Positions 54,040-63,484 of a stretch of 64,000 nt of DNA are shown here, piece by piece. Source of the stretch: Rebecca billardiae RCC1528 (lineage: Eukaryota; Haptophyta). The stretch lies in assembly GCA_965240325.2 (NCBI GenBank), contig OZ251223.1:310001-374000 (forward strand), in the 5' to 3' direction. The notes under the pieces are model-generated. The model was given only the letters and a program-made list of their open reading frames with translations, made no database searches and was not told the origin of the DNA. Every line of letters starts with the position of its first letter. Positions within the stretch are counted from its first letter, which is position 1. A program made the position numbers and the translations under genes.

Positions 54040-54783
54040 GCAGCTAGCCGCATCGGCATGATCATATACGTATCTCGCCGCGCGGCCAGTCGTCAGGAGT
54101 AGGCCGCGTGAGACTGCCGACGCTCACTACGCTGCGCGGCGCGCACCGCCCCAGCCCCAGGCAGCGCCGGCGCCCGCGCCGCCTGATGCAGTGATGCGGC
54201 CAACGGCGACGTCACTGGCTGATGAAGAGCGGCGCGGGCGCGGTCTGGGGGCGAGGCTGAGCGGCCTGAGGCGAACGACTGACATCAAGGGAGGAATCAA
54301 ACTATCAAGACGAAAATATAGCCTCATCAAAAGGGGGCAGGGGCGCCGGGTGATGTTTCGGTATATATGGCAAACTTGTAACTGCGTCAAACTTCACACT
54401 CTCGCCGCGCGGCCAGTCGTCAGGAGTAGGCCGCGTGAGACTGCCGACGCTGCGCGGCGCGCACCGCCCCAGCCCCAGGCAGCGCCGGCGCCCGCGCCGC
54501 CTGATGCCGTGATGCGGCCAACGGCGACGTCACTGGCTGATGAAGAGCGGCGCGGGCGCGGTCTGAGGGCGAGGCTGAGCGGCCTGAGGCGAACAACTGA
54601 CATCAAGGGAGGAATCAAACTATCAAGACGAAAATATAGCCTCATCAAAAGGGGGCAGGGGCGCCGGGTGATGTTTCGGTATATATGGCAAACTTGTAAC
54701 TGCGTCAAACTTCACACTCTAAGCAGCTATAATATTGCTGCCCGTTCGTGAGCTCTCACGTCCGCCGGCCACGCTTTACTTAT
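54040..54783 (+). repeat. ~320-bp tandem duplication downstream of the glycosyltransferase
   Basis: CTCGCCGCGCGGCCAGTCGT begins copies at 54,074 and 54,401. Each ends in CAAACTTGTAACTGCGTCAA ... CACTCT; copy 1 has nine extra bases (period 327, then 318). The remaining flanks hold no gene. Confidence 0.93.
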
Positions 54784-55035
54784 GGCCCGCGGTGTAGGGC
54801 GGAGCGCGTAGCGTGGAGCCCCGCCGGGGGCCCTCACTACGTTGTCAAAAAGATCTTTCGATCAAAGAAAAAGGGACGGGGGACGATTTTGAGGGCTGTA
54901 CGTTGGAGGGAGTGAGTTTTCGCTTTTTCGAGGGGTACATTGGCCCATTGCTCTGCATTAGCAAGACGCGATTGACGAAATAGCCGCGCCCGCTCCAATT
55001 CCGTATCTACGGACGGACGTGAGCCTGGGCGCGCC
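54784..55035 (+). repeat. Dispersed repeat family, copy 3
   Basis: Starts TATGGCCCGCGGTGTAGGGC and follows copy 1 through AAAAAGATCTTT and GGGACGGGGGACGATTTT to GGACGTGAGCCTGGGC. More diverged than copies 1 and 2. Confidence 0.8.
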
Positions 55036-55562
55036 TTTGTCAGTATATCTGGGTAGTGAACGAATATCTAGCTGCGATTTGCGTTGTAAATATTCATACG
55101 GAACAAAACTTGGTCGCCAGCCCGGGACCAACCGGACCCAGGGCCGGACGTGTTTTTTGCATGTGCACGGGGGTCCTACAGTAGCAGGGTATTCTACCAA
55201 GGGGGCTCCCGTTCAATCTTCCGACGATACGGTTGAACGTGCATGGACTGCATGGTCGTAAATGGACAAGTGGTTCCCGCGGAAGCCACTAGCTCAAGGG
55301 CGTTCCCGGGATCCTGCCACACGCTCCCGAAAAGCAAAGCCCCCCCTGGGGGGGCTTTGCCTTTTTCCGTATTCAATGTACCCGCTTCAAATGGACGAAG
55401 CCCGTTCCAATAGGAAGACGGTTCAATTTGGCGTATGACCGATGCGGGGAACGCCCCTGGAGGGCGCACTGCAGACAATTAGACAAAAGATGATCACTGC
55501 GTACCCCCATAGTAGGGTATTCGTGACGAATATACAGCACGCAGACGAAATTGCACTATGGG
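55036..55562. other. Lower-GC island of foreign-looking composition
   Basis: GC falls and amino-acid use in the frames becomes balanced, unlike the flanks. Plus frames include FLHVHGGPTVAGYSTKGAP (ending at a stop at 55,259) and ITAYPHSRVFVTNIQHADEI from about 55,490. The minus frame 55,194-55,478 is also plausible (IEPSSYWNGLRPFEAGTLN). I recognise none of them. The island ends abruptly near 55,570, where GC-rich DNA resumes. Confidence 0.45.
55334..55365. terminator. Hairpin with T-tract resembling a Rho-independent terminator
   Basis: GCAAAGCCCCCCC-T-GGGGGGGCTTTGC (13-bp arms) is followed by CTTTTT and preceded by GAAAA, so it would read as a bidirectional intrinsic terminator in bacteria or phage. 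In an algal nucleus it has no known role. The call is by shape only. Confidence 0.45.
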
Positions 55563-56006
55563 GCAAGGCCCTTGACGACTCGCGCCGGAGACGCGCCGGC
55601 GCGACCGCGACGCGTGGAACTGGAGCCCTTGACTCGGACCGGGGCCACCGTGCGTGCGCGTGCCGCCGCAGTACGCCGCGGTGCGCGAGTTGGTGGCGGG
55701 GGCCGGCCGGCCGCTGCCTCTCGCCCTCGCACTCTGCTCTCCCCGAGCGCGCCTGTCGCCTCGCAGGCCCCGCGTCTACTCCGTCTCGCCCGGCCCTCGC
55801 ACTCCGCTCTCACCGAGCGCGCCCACCGGTCTGTCGTCTCGCCGGGCCGCGTGGCCGAGTCACGCCGAGTCGGCGCGCGCCCAACAACCTACCCGCGGGC
55901 GCGTTCGTCGCTCGAGGAGGAGCGAAGGGCGAGCCGAGTCCGGAGCACTACGCGAGCTCGTCGCTTGAGGAATGAGGACGGGAGCGCGCCGCGACGGCAC
56001 TACGCC

Positions 56007-56520
56007 GCAGCGGAGATGAGCCGGATGCGCCCGGAGCTAGTAGTGCGGCTGAAGGGCGAGCTCGAGCTCGCGAGCTCGCTCCTCGACGCCGAGCGCGAGC
56101 TCCTCCTCAACTCGGTCGTCGACCGCGCCGGAGGTGCAGCAGCAGCAACTCGGCGAGCACGCACGGCCACGGGCTGCCGATTGTCACGGCCTGCCGCGCT
56201 GGCCGCGGTGGCCGCCGCCGCTGCGTGGCTTCGAGGCCGACGTGGCGGACGAGGAGGCGGCGGGCGAGCACGGCGCGGCGCGGTGGAGCAGGCGCGCACG
56301 CGCGGCGGCAGGCGCGACGCGCCGCTCGCCTCGTTCCACTCCGAGCTCCGCTCGGTCTCGCCTCTGGCGATCGGTGCGCGGCTGCTGCAGCAGCAGGCCG
56401 CAGGGCAGCAGTGCCCGCTGGCCGAGTGGCGCGCGCTCTAGCTCTGCCGGCACGAGGCGCGCCGGCTGAGCGACCAGCGACCCGTCGTCGAGCGCATGGC
56501 GCAGCGCGAGCACCTCAAGC
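56007..56520 (+). pseudogene. Broken coding remnant, unknown family
   Basis: Three protein-like stretches lie in different plus frames: MRPELVVRLKGELELASSLL and LDAERELLLNSVVD (56,020-56,120); GFEADVADEEAAGEHG near 56,230; and FHSELRSVSPLAIGARLLQQ continuing to EWRAL, a TAG at 56,439-56,441, then LCRHEARRLSDQRPVVERMA to a CAG/GTGCGC junction at about 56,520. Together they look like a helical protein interrupted by frameshifts and a stop. Short introns could explain the frame changes but not the stop. Confidence 0.4.
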
Positions 56521-56695
56521 AGGTGCGCCCGCACGCCCGCACGCGCCGGCCCGCGCCGCGCGGCGCCTCTCGCCCCCCGCGGGCGCGCGCCGCCCCTGCG
56601 GCCGCGCTTCCCGCCGCGCGGCCCGCGGCGACAGTCCTCCGAGTCCTCGGCCCGCCATGTCAGTCAGACTGATCGACAGCAGCCGACGGAGGTTG

Positions 56696-56755
56696 CACCG
56701 CGGGCCCCTAACTACGTTGGTTCTACGGAAGGACCGCGGAACGCGGTCATATATA
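56696..56755 (+). repeat. Short dispersed block, partner of 28,724-28,790
   Basis: CACCGCGGGCCCCTAACTAC, then GGACCGCGGAACGCGGTCAT and a short (TA)n. GACCGCGGAACGCGGTC is a near-perfect palindrome in both copies. Confidence 0.85.
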
Positions 56756-56769
56756 TATGGGGAATCAAT

Positions 56770-57015
56770 TTAGTGGACGTACCCTTTTTCGACGCTAATC
56801 AGTGTCAAAGCGGGGACGATCTCAAAAATTGAGTAAACTCGGCCGCCGGCGGCCCGGCGGTCTGCGCGCGCCATCAGCCCTATGAATAAAATCGCCCCCC
56901 GTCCCTTTTTTCTTGATCAAAGTAGCTTATAGATCTTTATTTCGAAACGTGGTTAGGGCCCGCAGTGCGGGCTCCACGCTGCGCGCTCCGCCCTACTGCA
57001 CCGCTGGCCATAAGT
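56770..57015 (-). repeat. Dispersed repeat family, copy 4 (inverted)
   Basis: Reverse complement of the family: AATCGCCCCCCGTCCCTTTT, then GATCTTT, CGAAACGTGGTTAGGGCCCG and GCTCCGCCCTACTGCACCGC ending at GGCCATAAGT. Confidence 0.82.
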
Positions 57016-57084
57016 GCGGCGGCGCGTGCGCACAACACACAGTCTGCTTGCTGAGTTGCCCGACGCGGTTGGGCACGAGTCACG

Positions 57085-59673
57085 TCACTGATGATCGAGC
57101 CAAACTGAAACTGCTGCAGTCGTTACATCAGAGGAGCGTAGCAGTCGATTGTACGGGACGAACGTGGGCGGCAGGCCAGCGACCCTGCTTCTGGCCGTAG
57201 CATCATTGGTGCGCCGCCGCCGCAGCTGCTCCGCCTCGTACTGCGTGAGGATCATCGCGGCGAAGTGCGACTTGGGGGACGTCATGATGATGGCGTCCGC
57301 AGAGGCACACGTCGCCGCGTCACTGACGGCACAGCTCACGCTCACACGCTCGTCGCTTGGCGGGAGGCCGAGCGCTTCCCGAATGTCTGCGGCCGGCCGG
57401 TTGCACATGGGCGTGACTCGCTGCGCGCGCGGCAGCAGGTCTTTCTCCAGGTGCTCTGCCCACTGCAGTCGCCACGGCCGCCACGCCGCCCGCTGCGCTT
57501 TCAGAGTGGGCGGCGTGCTCGTCGGGTCATGGTGCCACGTCTGCGAGCCGTGCGTCGGGTCCAGGTCGGAGATGAGGAGCAGCCGCCGCTCCACAATCTC
57601 CGGGTTTGCCGACTCGAGCGCCAAGTACACGCGCGAGATGAAGTCGCTCACGTTCGCCATCAGTGCCGACATGCCCTCGCGCTGCGCGTCGCCCGGTATG
57701 CCGACGCCGAAGAAGGGCGAGGAGCGGTACATCTTCTCGGCGCGCACGTGCACGCAGGCGCTCAGCGAGAGCTGCGCTGCGCCGCCGCGCGCCCCCGGCG
57801 CGCGCTGCGTGGCACCCGAGCCAGCTGCTGCCAGCGGCATGCGCAGGTGTGGCGCGATCGGCAGCTTGGGCCGCCCCAAGAAGGCGCGGACGGTCCCGCG
57901 TGCGCCGGCGCACGGCGGCTCGCCCCTCGCGGCGGCCAGCACCGCGGCCGTGGCGGAGCACACCGCACTCCCGTTGCCGCCCCCGAAGGAGCGCCAGTCC
58001 ATGTCCACCAGCACACCCTGCGGTCTGGGCCAGCCCCTCGGGCACTTGGCGAGCGGCGCAATGCGCCACTCGCCCAGGGCTGTGCACGAGCGGTCGCGGC
58101 CGTCGCGGCCGAGGCCGTCGTCGCCGTCGCGCAGCACGATGCACGCGAGGGCACGGGGCCTGCAGATCGGCTCGCCCCGCACGCCCCTGTGCCGCTGGAG
58201 CGCCGCGCGTGTGAGCGGTGTCAGCTCCGAGCACTTGCACGGCTTGGTCGAATTGGCAGTGACAAGCACGATGGTGCGCAGCCGCGTCACGTTGAGCGGA
58301 CGGCGCGAGAGGCTCACTGCCCCGCCCCACCGGCGCACGGAGCCCTCGACGTCGATGTGCCACGCCAAGCTGGCGCTCTGCGGCGCGCGCCTCGCCCGCG
58401 CCGCGCTCACCATCGGAAGCTCGAGCACGCCGCCCCAGAACGCACGGCCCACGGTGACCTCAGGAAGCACCAGCGTCGTCGCGACTCCGGACGTGGCCGC
58501 GACGTCCAGCACTGGCATGACTCCGTTGCTCAGCGCGGCGGCGTACTGCTCCGCGATCGACGCGAAGCCAAGCACGAGCGGCGTGGCGTGCGCCTGCCCG
58601 CCCGCGCATGCCGCGGCGGAGGGCGCGTGCACGGCGGACGCGTCCTCGTCTGCTCGCAGCTGCTGGCCGGCTGCCGCTGCGCTCGGCGAGGCAGAGCTGT
58701 CAGCATGCGCGAGGCCAAAGGCACACATGGCGCCGTTGTGCCCGAGGGGCGCGCTGTCCGTCCAGTGCTCGCAGGATCGGGCGTGGCCGGGCTCCGCGAA
58801 GCCGCCGCGATCGGCATCCGCCCAGCTCGTGCCGTCACCGCCCCGCCTCTCCCGCCGCCGCGCGGCGCCGCCGCCGCGCTGAGCCTGCTTCATCAGCGGA
58901 TAGACCCAGCCTCGCGCGAGCGGCAGCGGCAGCGAGCTGTTCAGCACAGCTGTGACGCTGCGCACGGTCCTGAGCGGCGCGGCGGGCACGGGCGGCCGAG
59001 CCAGCCGCTCGATCAGCCCGAGCAGCCAACCACCGTCCACGTACGTGATGAGGCGGCCGGCGAGCGCCGGGTGACGCCACAGCCGCGTGCGCGTGCGCGC
59101 GAGGGACGAGTCTGAGCCGAGGGCGGAGACAGTCCGCCTCGCGCGAGCGGCTGACCACGGGGCGCCCCCCTGCTCCCGACAGCTCTGCCGCTGCATGGTG
59201 TCGTGCACCTCCACGACGGTGCCCACGCTGAATGGCTGCCTGGCGACGAGCTTCAGCAGGTCCTCCGTGCGCATCATCGCCACGCGCAGCGCCTCTGCGC
59301 CATCCTCGTCACGCGGAGCGTGCTGCGGCCAGGGCGGGGACGCGCCAGGGAGGTGTGACGTCTGCTGCGCGTCGCACTCGACGCGCCTGGCGCGCGAGCG
59401 GGTGACGAACGAAGCGACCATCGCTTCGCCCACGCGCTCCGCTTCGCTCCGTGCCGCTCGATCCCGGCGGTGCGGGTCGGCACTGATCGCGACCACAACG
59501 TCCAGCCAGTCGACGCCGCACGGGGGCGCCGATGAGTTGATGATTGTGGCGGTATTCGTAGCCGCGGCGGGGCTAGAGCCGTTGCCCGGAGGCAGCAGGG
59601 GATCCCTCCTGCCACTCGCCAGAAGCAGCAGCCACTTGAGCTGCGCGGCCGCTGACGCCATGCTCAAGGGCAT
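57085..59673 (-). CDS. Secretory-pathway glycosyltransferase-like protein (fucosyltransferase-like?)
   Basis: About 862 residues from the ATG at 59,673; a second Met four residues later also fits. The N-terminus is a signal anchor (SAAAQLKWLLLLASGRRDPL). The chain is Cys- and Trp-containing with Arg/Ala-rich inserts, as in lumenal enzymes. Recognisable stretches: ITYVDGGWLLGLIERLARP, LDVAATSGVATTLVLPEVTV, ACVHVRAEKMYRSSPFF near residue 640 (an HxR pattern), FISRVYLALESANPEIVERR, LLLISDLDPTHGSQTWHHDP and CASADAIIMTSPKSHFAAMI. HxR, then a 'DLD' nucleotide-strand and an 'AD...S..S.F' end order fits GDP-fucose-dependent GT-B folds. The match is weak and the sugar donor is unproven. Divergent from the Sel1 gene. 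Confidence 0.62.
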   Translation of the reverse strand: MPLSMASAAAQLKWLLLLASGRRDPLLPPGNGSSPAAATNTATIINSSAPPCGVDWLDVVVAISADPHRRDRAARSEAERVGEAMVASFVTRSRARRVECDAQQTSHLPGASPPWPQHAPRDEDGAEALRVAMMRTEDLLKLVARQPFSVGTVVEVHDTMQRQSCREQGGAPWSAARARRTVSALGSDSSLARTRTRLWRHPALAGRLITYVDGGWLLGLIERLARPPVPAAPLRTVRSVTAVLNSSLPLPLARGWVYPLMKQAQRGGGAARRRERRGGDGTSWADADRGGFAEPGHARSCEHWTDSAPLGHNGAMCAFGLAHADSSASPSAAAAGQQLRADEDASAVHAPSAAACAGGQAHATPLVLGFASIAEQYAAALSNGVMPVLDVAATSGVATTLVLPEVTVGRAFWGGVLELPMVSAARARRAPQSASLAWHIDVEGSVRRWGGAVSLSRRPLNVTRLRTIVLVTANSTKPCKCSELTPLTRAALQRHRGVRGEPICRPRALACIVLRDGDDGLGRDGRDRSCTALGEWRIAPLAKCPRGWPRPQGVLVDMDWRSFGGGNGSAVCSATAAVLAAARGEPPCAGARGTVRAFLGRPKLPIAPHLRMPLAAAGSGATQRAPGARGGAAQLSLSACVHVRAEKMYRSSPFFGVGIPGDAQREGMSALMANVSDFISRVYLALESANPEIVERRLLLISDLDPTHGSQTWHHDPTSTPPTLKAQRAAWRPWRLQWAEHLEKDLLPRAQRVTPMCNRPAADIREALGLPPSDERVSVSCAVSDAATCASADAIIMTSPKSHFAAMILTQYEAEQLRRRRTNDATARSRVAGLPPTFVPYNRLLRSSDVTTAAVSVWLDHQ

Positions 59674-59889
59674 CGCGTTGCTCGAAGCAATTTTCAACCG
59701 CGTAGCGGAGGAGAAGTCCGGGACAAGGGCGGAGGACTGCCACTGGACAGGTGCATGGGCGTGCCGCTGATTTGCTGGAGCAGGACACCCTGGCTGGAGT
59801 GGAAGATTCGTCGGGGCCAGGGCACCTGTTCGCCTCGCCGTGGAGTCGAGAACCCTTCGTCGGGCTCCCCCACGCAGGCCCACCGCACG
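59674..59889. promoter_or_regulatory. Shared upstream region, glycosyltransferase-like/Sel1 pair
   Basis: Divergent chosen starts are 216 bases apart. An alternative Sel1 ATG at 59,755 would shrink this to 81 bases. Confidence 0.45.
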
Positions 59890-60480
59890 ATGCAGGAAAG
59901 CTCCGCGGTGGGGTTGCTTCGGCGCAAATATGCGCGAGGTGACCCGCTCGCCGCGTTCCTGCTAGCCAAGCGCTTCATGAGCGGAGACGGTGTCGCCCGC
60001 GACGAGCGCGAGGGTGCTCGCCTGATGCAGATCGCAGCCGAGCGTGGGCTGAAGGACGCCCAGACCGAGCTGGGCGAGCTGTACTGGGTCGGCGCCGGGA
60101 TACTTGGCAAGGATGACACCAAGGCGGTGCGCTGGTACCGGCTGGCGGCCGAGCAGGGCGAATCAAAGGCGCAGTTCCGCCTGGGCCTGTGCTGCGCACT
60201 CGGCAATGGCATGCCGGAGCGTTTTGACGAGGCGGCGCGCTGGTACCGGCTGGCGGCTGAGCAGGGCCACGCAGAGGCGCAGCACCATCTGGGCGTGTCC
60301 TGCGAGGGGGGCACTGGGGTGCCGCAGGATTGGGCAGAGGCGATGCGCTGGTACCGGCTGGCCGCCGAGCAGGGCGACGCAGGTGGGCAGTACCATCTAG
60401 ATGAAGTGCTATCTGGTACCCAAACGGGGTGCAATCCAGTTCCAGGGCGTTTTCGCGCCCAACGAGGTGCGAACTGGTAG
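59890..60480 (+). CDS. Sel1-like repeat protein
   Basis: About 196 residues from the ATG at 59,890; an upstream in-frame ATG at 59,755 would add 45 residues lacking repeat character. Residues about 15-180 contain four to five Sel1-like (TPR-class) repeats: DPLAAFLLAKRFMSGDGVAR, LKDAQTELGELYWVGAGILG, SKAQFRLGLCCALGNGMPER and HAEAQHHLGVSCEGGTGVPQ, with WYRLAAEQG in three successive units. The last unit is cut off after DAGGQYHLDEVLSG and the C-terminus is unrelated, so the gene may be 3'-truncated. Sel1 arrays are helical scaffolds for protein-protein contacts, often in ER quality control or signalling. The partner is unknown. Confidence 0.8.
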   Translation: MQESSAVGLLRRKYARGDPLAAFLLAKRFMSGDGVARDEREGARLMQIAAERGLKDAQTELGELYWVGAGILGKDDTKAVRWYRLAAEQGESKAQFRLGLCCALGNGMPERFDEAARWYRLAAEQGHAEAQHHLGVSCEGGTGVPQDWAEAMRWYRLAAEQGDAGGQYHLDEVLSGTQTGCNPVPGRFRAQRGANW

Positions 60481-60787
60481 CCTGCTCAACAACGAACCAC
60501 AATTGACCAGACAAGGTGTCAGAAGGTCACCCAAGCAGAGGAATCCAACGAATGTCCTGCAATACTGTCATTCACAGCTCCCACGCCGAAGCGTTGCCCA
60601 GCCGAAGACTAGTTTGAGGGCCCCAAGGAGGAGCGCAACCCAAGCTTCACGCGCCAAGATGCCCCAGGCAGTTGAGCTACCCACACCGACTCACTTTGTA
60701 GCTACCCAGCCACGACAACGGACAACCCACACTCCACAGCGTGTCGCGGGCGGGACCGGTTGGCGCGAGCGCGAGCGGATGTAGGGC
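60481..60787. other. Intergenic, no gene seen
   Basis: Short gap of moderate GC between the Sel1 gene and the acidic exon. Nothing recognisable. Confidence 0.5.
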
Positions 60788-61076
60788 ATGGAGGGTGCAG
60801 CCCCGGGCGAGGGGGCTGCCCTTCACGACTCGACGAACGCCAACGGCATGCTCGGCGCTGGAGCGGATTGCCCCCCTCATCCCCTTCCTGATCGTACTGC
60901 CGCGGCCGGTGGACACGATGCCAAGGAGGACGACGACGTCGAGGACGAGGAGGATGAGCCCCTTGTCAACCTGGAGGAGTCGAGCGACGACGAGTTTGGG
61001 GAGGAGGAGGGGGAGGGAGGGGCCGACGAGGGGACTGGCGATGGTGGGCCGCCGCCGCCGCCGCGCGCCGGCAGCG
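60788..61076 (+). CDS. Possible first exon of an acidic protein
   Basis: From the ATG at 60,788 the frame encodes NANGMLGAGADCPPHPLPD followed by an acidic stretch (KEDDDVEDEEDEPLVNLEES, SDDEFGEEEGEGG). At 61,076 there is a strong donor, GCAGCG/GTGAGTC. Downstream exons were not identified, and the minus strand reads as a Ser-rich frame, so even the strand is not certain. Confidence 0.4.
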
Positions 61077-61302
61077 GTGAGTCTCCTCGGGCGAAGGCGA
61101 CGAGGAGGGCGGCGGCGCTGGGGGTGCACGCGAGCTCGCCCGCGCGTTGTGTGCGCAGCCACGCTGCGCGCAGAGCAGCCACAGCGCCGCGCCCGCCCAC
61201 TGCGCGAGGAGCCGCTGCGCCGCGCGCGGTGGCGGCGGCGGCGCCTCCGCGCCGCGCGCCGCCGCCGCCCGCCTCGGCTGCGGCCGCGGCGCGCGCACTG
61301 CT

Positions 61303-61490
61303 TGCGGCTTGCGGCTTGCGGCGGCGCGGGCAGCTGCGGTGCGGCGAGCGCGCACAGCGCGCCCTCGAGCGAGCCCCATAGCCGCGCGAGCGCACCCGCG
61401 CGGCCGAGAGCACCCGCGTACGTTGGGTCGCGCGCCAGCGCCCACACGGCCACGGCCGCGTGCGCCGCCGTCCGCCACGAGGGCGCGGTG
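61303..61490 (-). CDS. Coding-like segment, possible exon of the ARM-like gene
   Basis: Minus frame reads HAAVAVWALARDPTYAGALG, RAGALARLWGSLEGALCAL and AAPQLPAPPQAA. This is helical ARM/HEAT-like text in otherwise low-complexity DNA. Splice sites could not be fixed. Confidence 0.35.
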
Positions 61491-62483
61491 CAGAGGTGCG
61501 CCTATTTTGGAGGCGCGCGCCGTCGAGGCGCGCACGGGGCGGGCAGGAGGGCGGGTGGGGGCAGGGGGAGCGGCGGCGGCGGCGGCGGCGCGTTACGCGA
61601 GCCGCGGCGCACGCCCGCGCTGATCTTGAATCTCGACGGTGGCGGTAGGGCGGCCGCGGCGGCCGCGTGCGCGCGGCGCTCGCACGCGGCCGCGGCGCGG
61701 CGCGCGCGTCTACCGACTGCAGCGCGGCCTCTGCGACGGCGGCACGGTGCTGCGGGGGCGGCGGCGGCGCGACGGCGTCGGCGGTGGCGCGCTCGCGCAG
61801 CCTCTGAAGCGCGCACGCGCAGTGCCACTGCGTGTGCAGCAGCGCGCCGCTCAGCTGCCGCCGCTCCGCGCCGCCGCCGCGGTGCGCGCGGCGCGCGCCC
61901 GCCTCGGTCGGACGCGCCCGCGCCCGCCGCGCCGTCGCCGGCTGCTGCGTCGTCGGCGATGGCGGCGGGTCGAGTGCGGAGAGGAGGTGGACGAGCCAGT
62001 GCAGCCCGGACTGCGTGACGTCCGCGTCCGCCACCGCCACCGCCACCGCCTCCGCCACAGCCTTCGCCCGCCCCGCCCCCCAGCGCCGGTCTCACCACCC
62101 AGGCGGCGCCCCGGGGCCGGCGCGCGCTGCGCCGCCCGCGCGTGCCGCCTCGAGCGACCAGCCGCCGCCGTCGCCGCCGTCGTCGGCGGCGATCGCGGCG
62201 GTGAGCGGCGAGGGCGGCAGCCCGTCGGGCGGCGGCGGCGGCGCGCCACCGCCCTCCGCGCCGCCCTTCGACGCCGAAATCTCACGCCGCTGCCTCCGAC
62301 CCGCCCCGCCGCGCCGCGCGGGCGAGCGCTCGCGGATGACAAACCCTGGCTGGGCGGCGGCGTGGGCGGCGAGGCGACGCTCCCTCCGCCGCCGACGGAG
62401 GAGGTGACGGAGGGCGTGCGCGCGAGGTCGGCGGCAGTGTGCGCGGCGGCGCTGGGCGAGTGCGCCAGCCAGCCGCTCGGGCA

Positions 62484-63203
62484 TCACGTGCCCCGCCGCC
62501 GCCCAGGCTCCCGCGCTCGATCGGCCGCGCGCCACGCCGCCGCGCGGTGCGAGCGCAGACAGAGGCCTGTTGACCGGTAGGTCAGATTAGCGATGCAGCC
62601 TGCGGAGAGGGTGGCGCACGCGTCGGACTCGGCAGCGTCGAGCGCGCAGTGCGCGATCACCTCGAGCAGCAGCTGCGCCACCTCGTACGCGCGCAGCGTC
62701 GGCGCGTCCGGCCGCATCACCTGGCACTGCCCACATGGCCCACAGCGAGCACAGCAGCACACTGCCAGCGTAGATACGCCGTTGGCGCGCGGCGCGGCGG
62801 CGGCGGCCGAACCGGCGGCGGCGGCGCGCGGGCGGCCGCCGCCAGCGAAGGTGAGGACGGACATGCCGTCCGGCGCGCCTCCCTCGTCCGCGCCGCCACC
62901 ACCGCCCTCGCTCCTTTCAGCCGCCGCCCCCGCCGCCTCCGCCTCCGCCTCCGCCGCGCATGCCGCCGCGCCTGCGCGCGCCGCTCGCGCGTGCGCAGCA
63001 ATGCCAATGGACGCCACAATGCCCTGCACCAGCGGCTCGAGCTCGAGCTGGCGGAGCGCGTCGAGGCCCTGGTTGGTGACGAAGGGCGAGGCGGCCGAAC
63101 CGCCGAGCGCCGCGCTCACCTGCGGTGACGCGCTACGCAACACCGCGGCCGCCCGGCCGCGCGAAAAAAATCGGATTGCGCCATCCGGGCCAAGCGGAAG
63201 CAT
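62484..63203 (-). CDS. ARM/HEAT-like protein, 5' part; structure unresolved
   Basis: From the ATG at 63,203 (MLPLGPDGAIRFFSRGRAAA) the frame reads AASPFVTNQGLDALRQLELE, PLVQGIVASIGIAAHARAAR, an Ala/Gly-rich stretch, then YEVAQLLLEVIAHCALDAAE and DACATLSAGCIANLTYRSTG. Paired amphipathic helices ending in '(G)ANLTYR' resemble armadillo repeats. After about 62,570 the frame turns Arg-rich, so a splice site probably lies near there. Further coding-like pieces follow on the minus strand (LHTQWHCACALQRLRERATA near 61,830; the 61,303-61,490 segment). Function unknown. Confidence 0.45.
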   Translation of the reverse strand: MLPLGPDGAIRFFSRGRAAAVLRSASPQVSAALGGSAASPFVTNQGLDALRQLELEPLVQGIVASIGIAAHARAARAGAAACAAEAEAEAAGAAAERSEGGGGGADEGGAPDGMSVLTFAGGGRPRAAAAGSAAAAAPRANGVSTLAVCCCARCGPCGQCQVMRPDAPTLRAYEVAQLLLEVIAHCALDAAESDACATLSAGCIANLTYRSTGLCLRSHRAAAWRAADRAREPGRRRGT

Positions 63204-63484
63204 TGTCAGCAAGGGCCGCCCGCCCGGGTCAGGTCTCGCCGATCCAGCGGAGTCCGGCGCCGGAGCTTTTCCATGGCAGATTTTTGGAGCGGAGCGGCCG
63301 CGCGGGGCCGCTCGGGGCGTGCACGGCGTGGGCTCGTGCGGCCGCTGCTGCGCACGCCGAGCGATCTGGCGCGGTCTCGCGGCTTGTTGATGGCCTCGCG
63401 CGCCGCAGCGCCCCGCGCGCCTTGCCTAGCTTCACCTGTCTCGCGCCTCGGCCGCCATGCACGCATGCGCCGCCAAACCGCAAG

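Noticed and set aside
55019-55261. Ty1/copia RNase H-like reading (GGPTVAGYSTKG ... SSDD)
   Set aside because: Only a loose resemblance; catalytic acidic residues and the following conserved block are missing.
62593-63390. Plus-strand Ser/Ala-rich ORF opposite the ARM-like segment
   Set aside because: The minus strand has helical, repeat-like text and an ATG start; the plus frame is low complexity.
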